Assembly: GCF_014203695.1 (NCBI RefSeq)
Contig: NZ_JACHJO010000003.1
Coordinates: 315,272-379,271 of the forward strand
Source of the DNA: Nocardiopsis algeriensis
GTDB taxonomy: Bacteria; Actinomycetota; Actinomycetes; Streptosporangiales; Streptosporangiaceae
Length of the DNA: 64,000 nucleotides
Direction: 5' to 3'
Shown here piece after piece: positions 17,521 through 26,729 of the stretch. The notes under the pieces were generated by a model. The model had not been told where the DNA came from. It did no database searches and saw only the letters and a list, made by a program, of their open reading frames with translations. How positions within the stretch are numbered: the first letter of the stretch is position 1; every line of letters starts with the position of its first letter. The position numbers and the translations under genes are program-made.

Positions 17521-18477
17521 TCAGGAGAGGCCGGGGAGCGACAGCTCCAGCATCCCGCTCTCGGCGTCGAGCAGGGCGGGGACGCCCAGGGGGAGGGTGA
17601 GCTGGGCGGCGCAGTGGCCGAACTCCAGGCCCCACAGCACCGGCACGCCCAGGGGCGACAGGCGGTCGCGCATCAGGTCGGCGATCACGCCCAGGTCGGG
17701 AGGGCAGTCCGTCCAGGTGCCCAGCACCACACCCGCGAGACCGGCCATCCAGCCCGACCGCAGCAGATGGGTGAGCATCCGGTCGATCCTGGCGACGTCC
17801 TCGCCCACGTCCTCCAGGACGAGGATGCCGCCGGCGGCCGACGGGCGGCTGTGAGGGGTCCCCAGGCCGTCGTTGAGCAGGCTCAGGTTGCCCCCCAGCA
17901 GGACCCCCTCGGCACGGCCCGGCACCAGCGCGTGCGCGCCCGGTGAGGTCAGCACCATGCGGCGCTCGGGCTCGAACAGCGTGGTGCGCAGTTCGAACTG
18001 GGCGATGGCGTCGCCCACGAAGTACTTGGTGCCCACCACCGGTCCGTGCACCGTCGCCACGCCCAGCTCGACCGCGAACGCCTCGTGCAGTGCCGTGATG
18101 TCGCTGAACCCGACCAGGGCCTTGGGCCGGGCACGGCGCAGCGCGTCGAAGTCCAGCAGGTCCACGGTCCGGTGCGCCCCGTCGCCGCCGCGCACGCAGA
18201 ACACCGCGGCCACGTCCGGGTCGCACCAGGCCTCCTGGAGGTCGGCGGCCCGGGTGGCGTCGGAGCCGGCCAGATAGGGCAGCACCGGGTGCCGGTCGCG
18301 CACGTGCGGTGCCGGTTCCACCGCCAGCCCCCAGGAGGACAGCTCCGCGGCCGCGGCCTCCAGCTGTGCCTCGGGCACAGGGCTGCACGGTGCCACCAGC
18401 CGCACCCGGTCCCCCCGGCGCAGGCGCGGCGGGCGCGTCAGGGGGCGCGCCACCTCCTGGGTCGTCACTTCCGTCAC
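17521..18477 (-). CDS. LD-carboxypeptidase (S66 peptidase family)
   Basis: Serine peptidase of the LdcA/MccF family, 318 residues. LdcA members remove the terminal D-alanine from murein tetrapeptides during wall recycling; MccF members cleave microcin C-type compounds. The nucleophile is Ser125 in GFSDIT; the Glu is in the VLEDVGED segment and the His in LEFGHCAAQ near the C-terminus, completing the Ser-Glu-His triad known for the family. Start at GTG 18477 behind GGAGGGGG; an in-frame extension to 18672 has non-coding character. There is no signal peptide, so it is cytoplasmic. Its 3' end abuts the IS481 remnant, yet the C-terminus looks complete. Confidence 0.9.
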   Translation of the reverse strand: MTEVTTQEVARPLTRPPRLRRGDRVRLVAPCSPVPEAQLEAAAAELSSWGLAVEPAPHVRDRHPVLPYLAGSDATRAADLQEAWCDPDVAAVFCVRGGDGAHRTVDLLDFDALRRARPKALVGFSDITALHEAFAVELGVATVHGPVVGTKYFVGDAIAQFELRTTLFEPERRMVLTSPGAHALVPGRAEGVLLGGNLSLLNDGLGTPHSRPSAAGGILVLEDVGEDVARIDRMLTHLLRSGWMAGLAGVVLGTWTDCPPDLGVIADLMRDRLSPLGVPVLWGLEFGHCAAQLTLPLGVPALLDAESGMLELSLPGLS

Positions 18478-18839
18478 AGGGTCCCCCTCCGGGAATCGCT
18501 CTCGCGCACCTGAGCGGCACGCACCCTCCACCTTCGACGCTCGGACGCTCCCCGGCCCCGGGGAGAGGTGGCGGGGCTCGCGGCAGGTGTTCCCGCTCCC
18601 GGCCGGACGGGTCGGACACGGGCCTGCCGGGGCGGACCCCTCCAGTCTGACCCGTATCGCCTCGCGGCACACGGGAAACCGCCGTGGTCACGGAGCTGCG
18701 GAACCGGATCGTCTCACGGGCGCCCGAGGAGGTGTACCGGACGCGCCGCACACCGGTGCGGGCGCCCGGCGAGCAGCAGGGCGGCCCGGCCCCCTTCCCG
18801 GAGAGGGGTCCGGGCCGTCGGGGGCGGGCAGGGGGAGAT
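18478..18839. other. Gap between LD-carboxypeptidase and methionine aminopeptidase genes
   Basis: 362 bp without a supported gene. The left part is the leader of the LD-carboxypeptidase gene. The right part holds a hairpin at 18782-18817: CGGCCCGG pairs with CCGGGCCG, with CCCC/GGGG inside, a likely terminator for the methionine aminopeptidase gene on the minus strand. Confidence 0.5.
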
Positions 18840-19691
18840 TCAGGGAAGGGTGAGGATCTCCGCGCCGGTCTCGGTGATGACCAGGGTGTGCTCGAACTGG
18901 GCGGTCCACCTGCGGTCGGCGGTCACGGCGGTCCAGCCGTCGTCCCACATGTCGTAGTCGATACCGCCCAGGGTGATCATCGGCTCGATGGTGAAGGTCA
19001 TGCCGGGCACCATCACCGTGTCCCGCGTCGGGTCGTCGTAGTGCGGTACCACCAGGCCGGAGTGGAATTCCGGACCCACGCCGTGGCCGGTGAAGTCGCG
19101 CACGACCCCGTAGCCGAACCGCTTGGCATAGGACTCGATGACGCGGCCGATGACGTTGATCTGCCGGCCCGGACGGCAGGCCTTGATGCCGCGCATCAGT
19201 GCTTCCCTCGTCCGCTCGACCAGCAGCCGGTGCTCCTCGGAGACGTCGCCGGCCAGGAAGGTGGCGTTGGTGTCCCCGTGCACGCCGTGCTTGTAGGCGG
19301 TGATGTCGATGTTGACGATGTCACCGTCGGAGACGACGGTGTCGTCGGGGATGCCGTGGCAGATGACCTCGTTGAGCGAGGAGCACAGCGACTTCGGGTA
19401 GCCCTTGTAGCCCAGCGGGCTCGGGTAGGCGCCGTGGTCGAGGAGGAACTCGTGGCCGATCCGGTCCAGCTCGTCGGTGGTCACACCCGGCACGACGTGC
19501 TTGCCGACCTCCTCCAGGGCCTGAGCCGCGATGCGGCAGGTCTCCCGCATCCGCTCGACGGTCTCCGGGGTCTGCACGTCGCCCAGGACCCCCTCCACAG
19601 GGTGCTTGCGGCCGACGTACTCGGGCCGTGCGATGTGGGAGGGGACCGAACGTTGCGGCGAGATGCGCCCGGGAACCAGCGGAGTAGTCAT
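18840..19691 (-). CDS. map: Methionine aminopeptidase, type I
   Basis: Removes the initiator methionine from nascent proteins in the cytoplasm. 283 residues: the catalytic pita-bread domain is preceded by an N-terminal extension of about 40 residues with proline-rich [16 protein letters not shown], as known for the longer actinobacterial form that binds near the ribosome. The metal ligands are visible: Asp in NIDITAY, Asp in HGDTNATF, His in GHGVG, Glu in FTIEPM and Glu in AQFEHT. Start ATG 19691; the open frame continues upstream over the divergent small gene but is not credible. Many actinomycetes carry a second, shorter map near secY, so this may be one of two. Confidence 0.95.
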   Translation of the reverse strand: MTTPLVPGRISPQRSVPSHIARPEYVGRKHPVEGVLGDVQTPETVERMRETCRIAAQALEEVGKHVVPGVTTDELDRIGHEFLLDHGAYPSPLGYKGYPKSLCSSLNEVICHGIPDDTVVSDGDIVNIDITAYKHGVHGDTNATFLAGDVSEEHRLLVERTREALMRGIKACRPGRQINVIGRVIESYAKRFGYGVVRDFTGHGVGPEFHSGLVVPHYDDPTRDTVMVPGMTFTIEPMITLGGIDYDMWDDGWTAVTADRRWTAQFEHTLVITETGAEILTLP

Positions 19692-19805
19692 GGACACCGA
19701 TGATAGTTGGCGGTTTCCCGTGCTCCCCTCCCTCTCCGGACGGGTGTGAGGCAGGTCCCGCCGCGGGTAGACCCCGCAGGAGGACCCGCGAGCGAAGGAG
19801 GATCC

Positions 19806-19991
19806 GTGGTCGGCGTACCGGAGGACCAGTGGTGGTACTGCCTCAGGCACAGCAGGGTCGAACAGGGCCCGGGCTGTCCCAACCAGGCACGTATGGGGCC
19901 CTATCCCGACCGGGACACGGCCGAACGGGCGCTGACCATCGCGGCGGAGCGCAACTCGGCGTGGGAGGAGGAGAACGAGGAGGAGCGCTGA
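19806..19991 (+). CDS. Small conserved actinobacterial protein
   Basis: 61-residue acidic protein of unknown function, of a kind I recognise as widespread in actinomycetes. Features: QWWYCLRH near the start, one further Cys in PGCPNQ, then [14 protein letters not shown], and a charged helical end rich in Glu. The start at GTG 19806 is fixed by AAGGAGG five to six bases upstream; longer readings lack this. It lies between the divergent map gene and the F420 reductase gene, 52 bp before the latter. The two cysteines and one or two histidines could bind a metal, but only weak evidence supports that. Confidence 0.75.
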   Translation: MVGVPEDQWWYCLRHSRVEQGPGCPNQARMGPYPDRDTAERALTIAAERNSAWEEENEEER

Positions 19992-20043
19992 CGGGCCGGG
20001 GCACTCCCCGGTCGGGAAGGGCCCCTCTGACAGGATCGGGCCC

Positions 20044-20739
20044 ATGAGCGAAGCGAGCACACCCGAGAACGTGGACATCTCCGGCCGGACCGTCGCGGTC
20101 CTGGGCGGCACCGGCGACCAGGGGCGCGGCCTGGCCCGCAGGTTCGCCCTGGCCGGACACACCGTGTACCTGGGATCGCGCAGCGCCGAGCGCGCGGAGA
20201 AGGCGGCCCGGGAGCTGGTGGCGGCCGAGGACGCCGACATCGACGTCCGGGGCCTGGACAACGCCGGCGCGGCCGGGGCCGGGGACATCGTCGTCGTGGC
20301 CGTTCCCTGGGAGGGCCACAAGGAGCTGCTGGAGGCCCTGACCGAGCCGCTGCGGGGCAAGATCGTGGTCGACTGCGTCAACCCGCTGGGCTTCGACAAG
20401 CGCGGCCCCTACGCTCTGCCGGTCGCCGAGGGAAGCGCCGCCGAGCAGGCGGCCCAGGTGCTGCCGGAGAGCCGGGTGACGGCCGCGTTCCACCACGTGT
20501 CCGCGGTGGTCCTGCTCGACCCCGGGGTGGAGACGGTGGACCTGGACGTGCTGGTGCTGGGGGAGGACCGCGCCGCCACCGACGAGGTGCGGGCGCTGGC
20601 CGAGCGGATCCCCGGTGTGCGGGGCGTCTTCGGCGGCCGCCTGCGCAACGCCCACCAGGTCGAGGCGCTGACCGCGAACCTCATCGCGGTCAACCGCCGC
20701 TACAAGACGCACGCGGGCATCCGCGTCACCGGGCTCTAG
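20044..20739 (+). CDS. NADPH-dependent F420 reductase
   Basis: Transfers hydride between NADPH and coenzyme F420, supplying reduced F420 to dependent oxidoreductases. 231 residues in a single Rossmann domain with a small C-terminal part: the NADP-binding [13 protein letters not shown] (about 21-33) and [11 protein letters not shown] follow the Fno/NpdG pattern, and [11 protein letters not shown] plus AFHHVSA are family hallmarks. The ATG lies 52 bp after the small protein gene. It converges on a LLM-class F420-dependent oxidoreductase, with a strong shared hairpin between. The pairing supports an F420-using organism. Confidence 0.92.
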   Translation: MSEASTPENVDISGRTVAVLGGTGDQGRGLARRFALAGHTVYLGSRSAERAEKAARELVAAEDADIDVRGLDNAGAAGAGDIVVVAVPWEGHKELLEALTEPLRGKIVVDCVNPLGFDKRGPYALPVAEGSAAEQAAQVLPESRVTAAFHHVSAVVLLDPGVETVDLDVLVLGEDRAATDEVRALAERIPGVRGVFGGRLRNAHQVEALTANLIAVNRRYKTHAGIRVTGL

Positions 20740-20753
20740 GCCGGTACGCCCGC

Positions 20754-20780
20754 GGGGCCGGGGAGCGCCTCCCCGGCCCC
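20754..20780. terminator. Bidirectional hairpin between the two F420 genes
   Basis: GGGGCCGGGGAG (20754-20765), loop CGC, CTCCCCGGCCCC (20769-20780): a perfect 12-bp stem in the 47-bp gap between convergent genes. No T tract. Confidence 0.75.
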
Positions 20781-20786
20781 TCCGGG

Positions 20787-21827
20787 TCAGGACAGCCAGC
20801 CCTTGACCTTCTCGACCAGCGCGACCGGGTCGCCGCCCGCAGGAACGACGTTGAGCTGGGTGACGCCTGCGGCGCGGAAGGCCTCCACCCGCTCGCGCAC
20901 GTAGGACTCGGGGCCGACCAGGTTGGTCAGCTCCACGAACTCCTCGGGCACGGCGGCGGCCGCCTCGTCCTTGCGGCCCGACAGGTACAGGTCCTGGATC
21001 TTCTCCGCCGCCTCCTCGTAGCCGTAGCGGCGGGCGACGGTGTTGTAGAAGTTCTTGCCCTTGGCGCCCATACCGCCCACGTACAGGGCGATCATCGGCC
21101 GCGCGAGGTCGAGCAGCCTCTTGGTCTCCTCGCCCTCGCCGATGGCCAGCAGGCCGCCGGCGGCGATCTCCAGTTCGCCGAGCGAGGCGTCGCGCGCCGC
21201 CCTGCCCTCGGCGAGCGCCTCGCCCCAGACCTCCCCGGCCTTCTCGGGGATGAACAGGTGGGGGAGCCAGCCGTCGGCGATCTCGGCGGTCATGGCGACG
21301 TTCTTCATGCCGAGGGAGGCCACGTAGATCGGGATCTGCGGGCGGAGCGGCCGGTTGATGATCTTGAGGGGCTTGCCGAGGCCGGTGCCCTGCTCCGGGG
21401 GCAGCGGCAGCCGGAAGACCGCTCCCTCGTGGGTGAGCGGGGCCTCGCGCCGCCACACCTTGCGGCAGATCTCGACGGTCTCGCGGGTGCGGGCCAGGGG
21501 CTTGGTGTAGGGGACGCCGTGGAAACCCTCGACGACCTGCGGCCCGCTCGCGCCCAGCCCGAGGACGGCGCGCCCGTCGGACAGGTGGTCCAGCCCGGCG
21601 GCGGTCATCGCCAGGAGGGTGGGGGTGCGGCTGTACAGCTGCAGAATGGCCGACCCGATGGTCACGCTCTCGGTGCGTGCGGCGATGTAGCCCATGAGGG
21701 TGGGGCTGTCGAAACCGTAGGCCTCGGCCACCCACACGGTGTCGAGCCCGGCCTTCTCCAGTTCGACGACCTGATCGACGGCGGCCTTGGGTTCGCCCGC
21801 GTACTGGAGCGGCATCGAGATGCGCAT
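20787..21827 (-). CDS. LLM-class F420-dependent oxidoreductase
   Basis: Luciferase-like TIM-barrel oxidoreductase, 346 residues, of the group that uses F420 rather than FMN. Visible: MRISMPLQYAGEP at the start, VAEAYGFDSPTLMGYIA, SRTPTLLAMTAAGLDHLS, LGLGASGPQVVEG, and the C-terminal NVVPAGGDP region, all typical of the MSMEG-type families. Cytoplasmic, no signal. Substrate unknown; actinobacterial relatives act on a variety of lipids, dehydrogenated amines or xenobiotics. It faces the F420 reductase gene, which can regenerate its cofactor. Confidence 0.9.
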   Translation of the reverse strand: MRISMPLQYAGEPKAAVDQVVELEKAGLDTVWVAEAYGFDSPTLMGYIAARTESVTIGSAILQLYSRTPTLLAMTAAGLDHLSDGRAVLGLGASGPQVVEGFHGVPYTKPLARTRETVEICRKVWRREAPLTHEGAVFRLPLPPEQGTGLGKPLKIINRPLRPQIPIYVASLGMKNVAMTAEIADGWLPHLFIPEKAGEVWGEALAEGRAARDASLGELEIAAGGLLAIGEGEETKRLLDLARPMIALYVGGMGAKGKNFYNTVARRYGYEEAAEKIQDLYLSGRKDEAAAAVPEEFVELTNLVGPESYVRERVEAFRAAGVTQLNVVPAGGDPVALVEKVKGWLS

Positions 21828-22048
21828 CTGCTGTCCTCCCGGTGGGGCCGGGAACCGGCCCGTGGCGGTCCTGGTGTCGGCGTCACTGTACTACCGAGCG
21901 ACATTCGGCCTGTGGTCCGCCTCACACGGTCCGGACACGCGGCCGCCGACCGGTTCGGGCCCGGTCGGCGGCGCGGGTTCTCCGACGCGGGAAGGGATGC
22001 CCGGCGGCCTCCCGCCTCCCGTGTCAGCAACCTCTCAGGGCACTACAC

Positions 22049-22906
22049 CTAGGCGCTGTAGGAGTGGCGCTCCTCGGGGAAGGCGCCGGAGACGACCTCG
22101 CCGGCGAAGGCCGAGGCGGCGTCGCGCAGGGTCTCGTGCAGGTTGGCGTAGGTCTTGACGAACTTGGCCACCTTCGGGCTCAGGCCCGCCATGTCCTGCC
22201 ACACCAGTACCTGGGCGTCGGTGCCGGGGCCGGCCCCGATGCCCACGGTCGGGACGGCCAGCTGCTCGGTCACCCTCCGGGCCAGGTCGGCCGGCACGCA
22301 CTCCAGTACGACCGCGAAGGCGCCCGCCCGTTCGAGCTCCTTGGCGTCCTTGAGCAGGTTCTCCGCCGCCTCGTCGCCGCGACCCTGCACGCGGTAGCCG
22401 CCGAGGGTGTTCACCGACTGCGGCGTCAGCCCCAGGTGGGCCATCACCGGAACACCCGCGGAGACCAGCAGCTCCACCTGGGGGGCCACGGCGCGGCCGC
22501 CCTCCAGCTTCACGGCCTGGGCGCGCCCCTCCTTCATGAAGCGGGAGGCGGTCTCCAGCGCCTGCTGCGGGGAGGCCTGGTAGGAGGCGAAGGGCAGGTC
22601 GGCCACGACCATCGCCCGCTTGGTCGAGCGGGTGACGGCGGCGGTCAGGGGGATCAGCTCGTCCACCGTGACCGGGAGGGTGGTCTCGTAGCCGTAGACG
22701 ACGTTGGCGGCCGAGTCGCCGACGAGCAGGACGGGGATGCCCGCCTCGTCGAAGACCCGGGAGGTGAGGGCGTCGTAGGCGGTCAGCATCGGCCAGCGCT
22801 CGCCGCGCTCCTTGGCGGCGGCCAGGTCGCGCACCGTGACGCGTCGGTTGGTGACCCCGCCGTAGAGGGAGTTCCCGGCAGAGGGGGTCGTGGGTGTGGT
22901 GCTCAT
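22049..22906 (-). CDS. panB: 3-methyl-2-oxobutanoate hydroxymethyltransferase
   Basis: First enzyme of pantothenate synthesis: transfers a hydroxymethyl group from methylenetetrahydrofolate to 2-oxoisovalerate, giving ketopantoate. 285 residues, TIM barrel. Hallmarks: [28 protein letters not shown] with the metal-binding Asp, [16 protein letters not shown] and the late catalytic Glu in VLECVP. GGAGGA stands before the ATG at 22906; a much longer in-frame reading upstream is not coding. In M. tuberculosis panB is also found close to the glutamine synthetase genes, as here. No panC or panD is near. Confidence 0.96.
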   Translation of the reverse strand: MSTTPTTPSAGNSLYGGVTNRRVTVRDLAAAKERGERWPMLTAYDALTSRVFDEAGIPVLLVGDSAANVVYGYETTLPVTVDELIPLTAAVTRSTKRAMVVADLPFASYQASPQQALETASRFMKEGRAQAVKLEGGRAVAPQVELLVSAGVPVMAHLGLTPQSVNTLGGYRVQGRGDEAAENLLKDAKELERAGAFAVVLECVPADLARRVTEQLAVPTVGIGAGPGTDAQVLVWQDMAGLSPKVAKFVKTYANLHETLRDAASAFAGEVVSGAFPEERHSYSA

Positions 22907-23279
22907 GTTGTCTTCCTCCGTTGTCTCGAAGCACCTCGCGGGTGTCTCCGGACGTGTGGACGAAATATGTCGAGCCGCGCTCTCACGCGGGGCCGGCGGC
23001 GCCCGGTGGCCCGGGGCACGGGACCGAACGCCGCTCCGAGCATCATTGCACGGAGCCCGGGGGCCGCTTTCCATCGGATACAACCGGTTTGCCCCGGCAG
23101 GGCTTCCCCGACCCGGACGGTCGGGCGAGGGGGAGGGAAACGCCCAAGTCGTCCGGAGGGCGGGCCGGGTTTCGGGACGTTGTGTCACCGTGCGATGACG
23201 ATGGCGTCCCGCCGTGTGCGGGCGCGGGGGAGCGCGGCGGGACCGGACGCCGCGGCCCGGCTGCGGAAGCGGGGAGAGT
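22907..23279. promoter_or_regulatory. Divergent gap between panB and the MFS exporter gene
   Basis: 373 bp without a supported gene. For panB a possible -10 is TATTTC within ACATATTTCG on the minus strand (around 22965-22970). For the exporter, GGGGAGA precedes the GTG closely. No clear operator was seen. Confidence 0.35.
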
Positions 23280-24854
23280 GTGGACGAGCGGACGGCGTAC
23301 CGGCGCAGGTGGGGCGGTCTGGCGGTTCTCGTCCTCTGCCTCCTGGTCGTCGTGGCCGACAACACCATCCTCAACGTCGCGCTGCGGACCCTGTCCGACC
23401 CCGAGAAGGGGCTGGGCGCCACCCAGGCGCAGCTGGCCTGGGCGATCAACTCCTACACCCTGGTCTTCGCCGGTCTGCTGTTCACCTTCGGCGTGCTGGG
23501 TGACCGCTGGGGCCGCCGCCGCATGCTGGCGGCCGGCCTGGTGGTGTTCGGCACGGCGTCGGCGCTGTCGGCCTGCTCGCAGACCCCCGGCCAGCTCGTC
23601 CTGGCCCGGGCGGCCATGGGCCTGGGCGCGGCCATGGTGATGCCGCAGACCCTGTCGACCATCGCCCAGGTGTTCCCGGAGCGGGAGCGGGGCCGCGCCA
23701 TCGGGCTGTGGTCGGGCGCGGTCGGGCTGGCCATGGCCCTCGGCCCGTCGGTCGGCGGGCTGCTGCTGGAGACCTTCTGGTGGGGATCGATCTTCCTCGT
23801 CAACGTGCCGATCGCCCTGACCGCCCTGGTCCTGGCCTTCCTCCTTCTCCCCGAGAGCCGGGACCCCGACCCGGGAAGGCCGGACGTGGCGGGCGTGCTG
23901 CTGTCGGTCCCCGGTCTGGTGCTGCTCGTCTACGGGATCATCACCGCGGGCGAGCGCTCCTCCCCCGCCGGAGGAGACGTCCTCGGCGCGCTTGCGGGCG
24001 GCGTGCTCGCGATCGTGCTCTTCCTGGTGCACGAGGCGCGCACCCCGAACCCGTCCCTCGACCTGCGCTTCTTCCGCGAGCCGCGGTTCAGCGTGTCGGT
24101 CGCCTGCGTCGTGCTGATGTTCTTCAGCATGTCCGGCCTGGTCTTCTTCCTCAGCTTCTACTGGCAGAGCGTGCGAGGGTTCGCCCCGCTCGCCGCGGGC
24201 CTGCTGGTGGTGCCGGCGGCGGTGGGGCAGATGACCCTGGCCCCGCTGAGCCCCGCCCTGGTGCACAGGTACGGGCAGCGGGCCGTCGCCGGGACCGGAG
24301 CGCTCGTCGTGGCCCTGAGCGTGTCGTTCCTCGTGCTCCTGCGCACGGACACCCCCGTGTGGCTCGTCCTGGTGCTCCTCTTCGCCCACTCCGCGGCGAT
24401 GACCGTGGTGATCACCCCTTCCACCGACGCGATCGTCTCCACGGTGCCCGCGGAACGGGCCGGTGCGGCCTCGGCACTGCAGAACACCGTCCGCCAGGTG
24501 GCGACGGCGCTGGGAGTGGCCGTCGTCGGCGCGGTGATCTCCTCCCGCTACAGGGCCGGGATCACCCCCGCGCTGGAGGAGGCGGCCCGGCAGGAGGGGG
24601 CGGAGCACCTGGACGGGTCGGACCTGCACGCGGCGGGGGAGTCCGTCGAGGGCACCCTCGCGCTCGCCCGCGCGCTGGGGGAGCGGGGGCGGATGCTGGT
24701 GGCCCCGGCGAAGGAGGCGTTCATGGAGGGGGTGCACATCGCCGCGGCGGTGTCGGCGGCCTGTGCCCTGGTCGCGCTCGCGGTGGTCCTGCTGTGGCTG
24801 CCCAAGGGGGGAGGCGCCCGCCGGGCACGTCCTACCCTGAGGGAGTGCGCCTGA
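23280..24854 (+). CDS. MFS drug-export type transporter (DHA2/EmrB-like, 14 TM)
   Basis: Proton-coupled exporter of the major facilitator superfamily, 524 residues with about 14 hydrophobic segments. Motif A of the drug:H+ antiporters appears as [13 protein letters not shown] (near 74-86) and motif C-like GPSVGG (near 156-161). The start is uncertain: GTG 23280 behind GGGGAG is preferred, but an ATG at 23214 in frame cannot be excluded. Its 3' end overlaps the nsrR start by 10 bp, so exporter and nitric-oxide sensor are probably co-transcribed. The cargo is unknown; a link to nitrosative stress is suggested only by this overlap. Confidence 0.88.
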   Translation: MDERTAYRRRWGGLAVLVLCLLVVVADNTILNVALRTLSDPEKGLGATQAQLAWAINSYTLVFAGLLFTFGVLGDRWGRRRMLAAGLVVFGTASALSACSQTPGQLVLARAAMGLGAAMVMPQTLSTIAQVFPERERGRAIGLWSGAVGLAMALGPSVGGLLLETFWWGSIFLVNVPIALTALVLAFLLLPESRDPDPGRPDVAGVLLSVPGLVLLVYGIITAGERSSPAGGDVLGALAGGVLAIVLFLVHEARTPNPSLDLRFFREPRFSVSVACVVLMFFSMSGLVFFLSFYWQSVRGFAPLAAGLLVVPAAVGQMTLAPLSPALVHRYGQRAVAGTGALVVALSVSFLVLLRTDTPVWLVLVLLFAHSAAMTVVITPSTDAIVSTVPAERAGAASALQNTVRQVATALGVAVVGAVISSRYRAGITPALEEAARQEGAEHLDGSDLHAAGESVEGTLALARALGERGRMLVAPAKEAFMEGVHIAAAVSAACALVALAVVLLWLPKGGGARRARPTLRECA

Positions 24855-25273
24855 CCGCTTTCACCGATGTCTCCCTGCGGCTGGTCATGCGGCTCGCGGC
24901 GGAGGACGGGCTCCTCACCACGCGGACCGCCGCGGGGATGCTCGCCGTGCCCTACACCCACATGGCCAAGGCCGTGGCCCGGTTGTCCGACATGGGCCTG
25001 GTGGAGACCCGCCGCGGAAGGGGCGGAGGCCTGCGCCTGACCGAGAAGGGCCGGCACGCCTCAGTGGGTTCGATCGTCCGCGAACTGGAGGGCGACGGAG
25101 ACCTGGCGGGCTGCGAGGACGACCCGCCCTGCCCCCTGCGGGCCGCCTGCCGCCTGCGCGGAGCCCTGCGCGAGGCCCGGGAGGCCTTCTACGCGTCCCT
25201 GGACGGCGTGACCGTGGAGGCCTTGGTCACACCACCCGCCCGCACCACCCTCAACCTGCTGAAACCCGGCTGA
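24845..25273 (+). CDS. nsrR: Rrf2-family nitric-oxide-sensing repressor NsrR
   Basis: Iron-sulfur transcription repressor that loses DNA binding when its cluster reacts with nitric oxide. 142 residues: winged helix-turn-helix (about 8-60, [17 protein letters not shown] at the start) followed by the dimerisation helix. The three cluster cysteines are seen in CEDDPPCPLRAAC with the C-x5-C-x5-C spacing of NsrR (about residues 89-101), which separates it from IscR-type members. Start GTG 24845 overlaps the exporter gene. The flavohemoprotein gene, the classic NsrR target, is next, behind an NsrR-like operator. Confidence 0.92.
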   Translation: MRLTAFTDVSLRLVMRLAAEDGLLTTRTAAGMLAVPYTHMAKAVARLSDMGLVETRRGRGGGLRLTEKGRHASVGSIVRELEGDGDLAGCEDDPPCPLRAACRLRGALREAREAFYASLDGVTVEALVTPPARTTLNLLKPG

Positions 25274-25411
25274 GAGGAGACCTCGGTCCCGACGGGGGCA
25301 GGGGCCGCCGACCTCCCCCGAGCCGGGTCGAAGGTCCCTGCCGCGGGGCTGTCGGTCCCGCGCCGCAGAGGGGCGGAGGTCACGCGGGGCCTCCCGGGGG
25401 ACCCGGCGGAG

Positions 25412-25436
25412 GGCACCCCTGCGGAGGGGGCCTTTT
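25412..25436 (+). terminator. Intrinsic terminator after nsrR
   Basis: GGC-A-CCCCT (25412-25420), loop GCGG, AGGGG-GCC (25425-25432), then TTTT (25433-25436). One bulged A. It separates the exporter-nsrR transcript from hmp. Confidence 0.6.
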
Positions 25437-25446
25437 GGGGAGATTT

Positions 25447-25469
25447 AATATGCATTTCAGATACCAATT
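25447..25469. promoter_or_regulatory. NsrR-type operator upstream of hmp
   Basis: An 11-1-11 imperfect palindrome: AATATGCATTT, C, AGATACCAATT. Seven of 11 positions are symmetric, and the left half closely resembles the known AAGATGCATTT half-site of NsrR. It lies in a small AT-rich patch, 38 bp before the hmp start, where a repressor would block the promoter. Confidence 0.8.
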
Positions 25470-25507
25470 ATCTGACCGGGGACACTGGTCCCCGCTGAGG
25501 AGGACGC

Positions 25508-26686
25508 ATGCTCTCCACCGAGTCCGCCGCGGTCGTCCGGGCCACCATCCCCGCTGTGGCCGAGAACCTGGACACGATCACCGCTCGGTTCTACGACACG
25601 ATGCTCGGCGAGAACCCCGAGCTCCTCGACGGCCTGTTCAACCGCGGCAACCAGGCCTCGGGGGAGCAGCGCAAGGCCCTGGCCGGCTCCATCGCCTCCT
25701 TCGCCACCCTCCTGCTGGACAACCCCGACGAGCGCCCCGACGCCCTTCTGTCCCGCATCGCGCACAAGCACGTGTCCCTGGGCATCACCGAGGACCAGTA
25801 CGTGATCGTGCACAAGTACCTGTTCGGCGCCATCGCCCACGTGCTCGGCGACGCGGCGACCCCCGAGGTCGTGGCGGCCTGGGACGAGGTCTACTGGCTC
25901 ATGGCCGGGGCGCTCATCGCCCTGGAGGCCCGCCTCTACTCCGATGCCGGGCAGACCGGCCGCGACGTGTGGCGCTCCTGGCGGGTGGCCGGGCGCACCG
26001 AGCAGACGCCCGACGCCGTCACCCTCACGCTCGAACCCGAGGACGACTCCCCGGCCCCCGACTTCCGGCCCGGCCAGTACGTCAGCGTCCGGGTGCGCAT
26101 GCCCGACGGCGTCCGCCAGGCCCGCCAGTACTCCCTCACCGGCTGGGACGGCAGACAGCGCCGTATCACCGTCAAGCGCCTGCGCGCGGGGGAGACACCG
26201 GCCGGCGAGGTCTCCACCCTGCTGCACGACACCGCGGTCCCGGGCGAGACCCTCATGGTCTCCACCCCGGCCGGCGACGTGGTCCTGCCCGACGGGGAGC
26301 ACCCCCTCGTGCTCGTCTCCGCCGGTATCGGCTGCACCCCGATGGTCGCCATGCTCCACCGGCTCGCCGAGCAGCAGAGCACCCGCCGGGTACTGGTCCT
26401 GCACGCCGACCGCAGCGCCGAGGACCACGCCCACCGCGACGAGATCGCCGCCCTGGTCGAGGCACTGCCGAACGCCGAGGCCGTGAACTGGTACGAGCAG
26501 GGCGAGGGCGGCCGCAAGGGCCTGATGGACATCGGCGCCGTCGAGGTCCCCGAGGGCGCCGAGGTCTACCTGTGCGGGCCGCTGCCGTTCATGCGCGACG
26601 TCCGCACCCAGTTCCTGGACGCGGGCGTGCCCGCCCGCCTGATCCGCTACGAGGTCTTCGGCCCCGACCTGTGGCTGGGCGCCTGA
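25508..26686 (+). CDS. hmp: Flavohemoprotein (nitric oxide dioxygenase)
   Basis: Oxidises nitric oxide to nitrate with NADPH and oxygen. 392 residues, three domains: globin (1-140) with proximal His88 in AHKHVSLGI and B10-type Tyr29; FAD domain (about 150-255) with the FAD motif RQYSLTG; NAD-binding domain (about 265-392) with GIGCTPM and YLCGPLPFM. Size and order match Hmp. AGGAGG stands before the ATG. Repressor gene nsrR lies directly upstream and the promoter region has an NsrR-like operator, so induction by nitric oxide is the likely control. Convergent with glnA2, sharing a long hairpin. Confidence 0.96.
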   Translation: MLSTESAAVVRATIPAVAENLDTITARFYDTMLGENPELLDGLFNRGNQASGEQRKALAGSIASFATLLLDNPDERPDALLSRIAHKHVSLGITEDQYVIVHKYLFGAIAHVLGDAATPEVVAAWDEVYWLMAGALIALEARLYSDAGQTGRDVWRSWRVAGRTEQTPDAVTLTLEPEDDSPAPDFRPGQYVSVRVRMPDGVRQARQYSLTGWDGRQRRITVKRLRAGETPAGEVSTLLHDTAVPGETLMVSTPAGDVVLPDGEHPLVLVSAGIGCTPMVAMLHRLAEQQSTRRVLVLHADRSAEDHAHRDEIAALVEALPNAEAVNWYEQGEGGRKGLMDIGAVEVPEGAEVYLCGPLPFMRDVRTQFLDAGVPARLIRYEVFGPDLWLGA

Positions 26687-26688
26687 GC

Positions 26689-26722
26689 GTGCGGCGGGGG
26701 CCCGCCCGGGCCCCCGCCGCAC
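26689..26722. terminator. Bidirectional hairpin between hmp and glnA2
   Basis: GTGCGGCGGGGGCCCG and CGGGCCCCCGCCGCAC form a perfect 16-bp stem around CC, in the 43-bp gap between convergent genes. Confidence 0.8.
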
Positions 26723-26729
26723 GGAAGGC

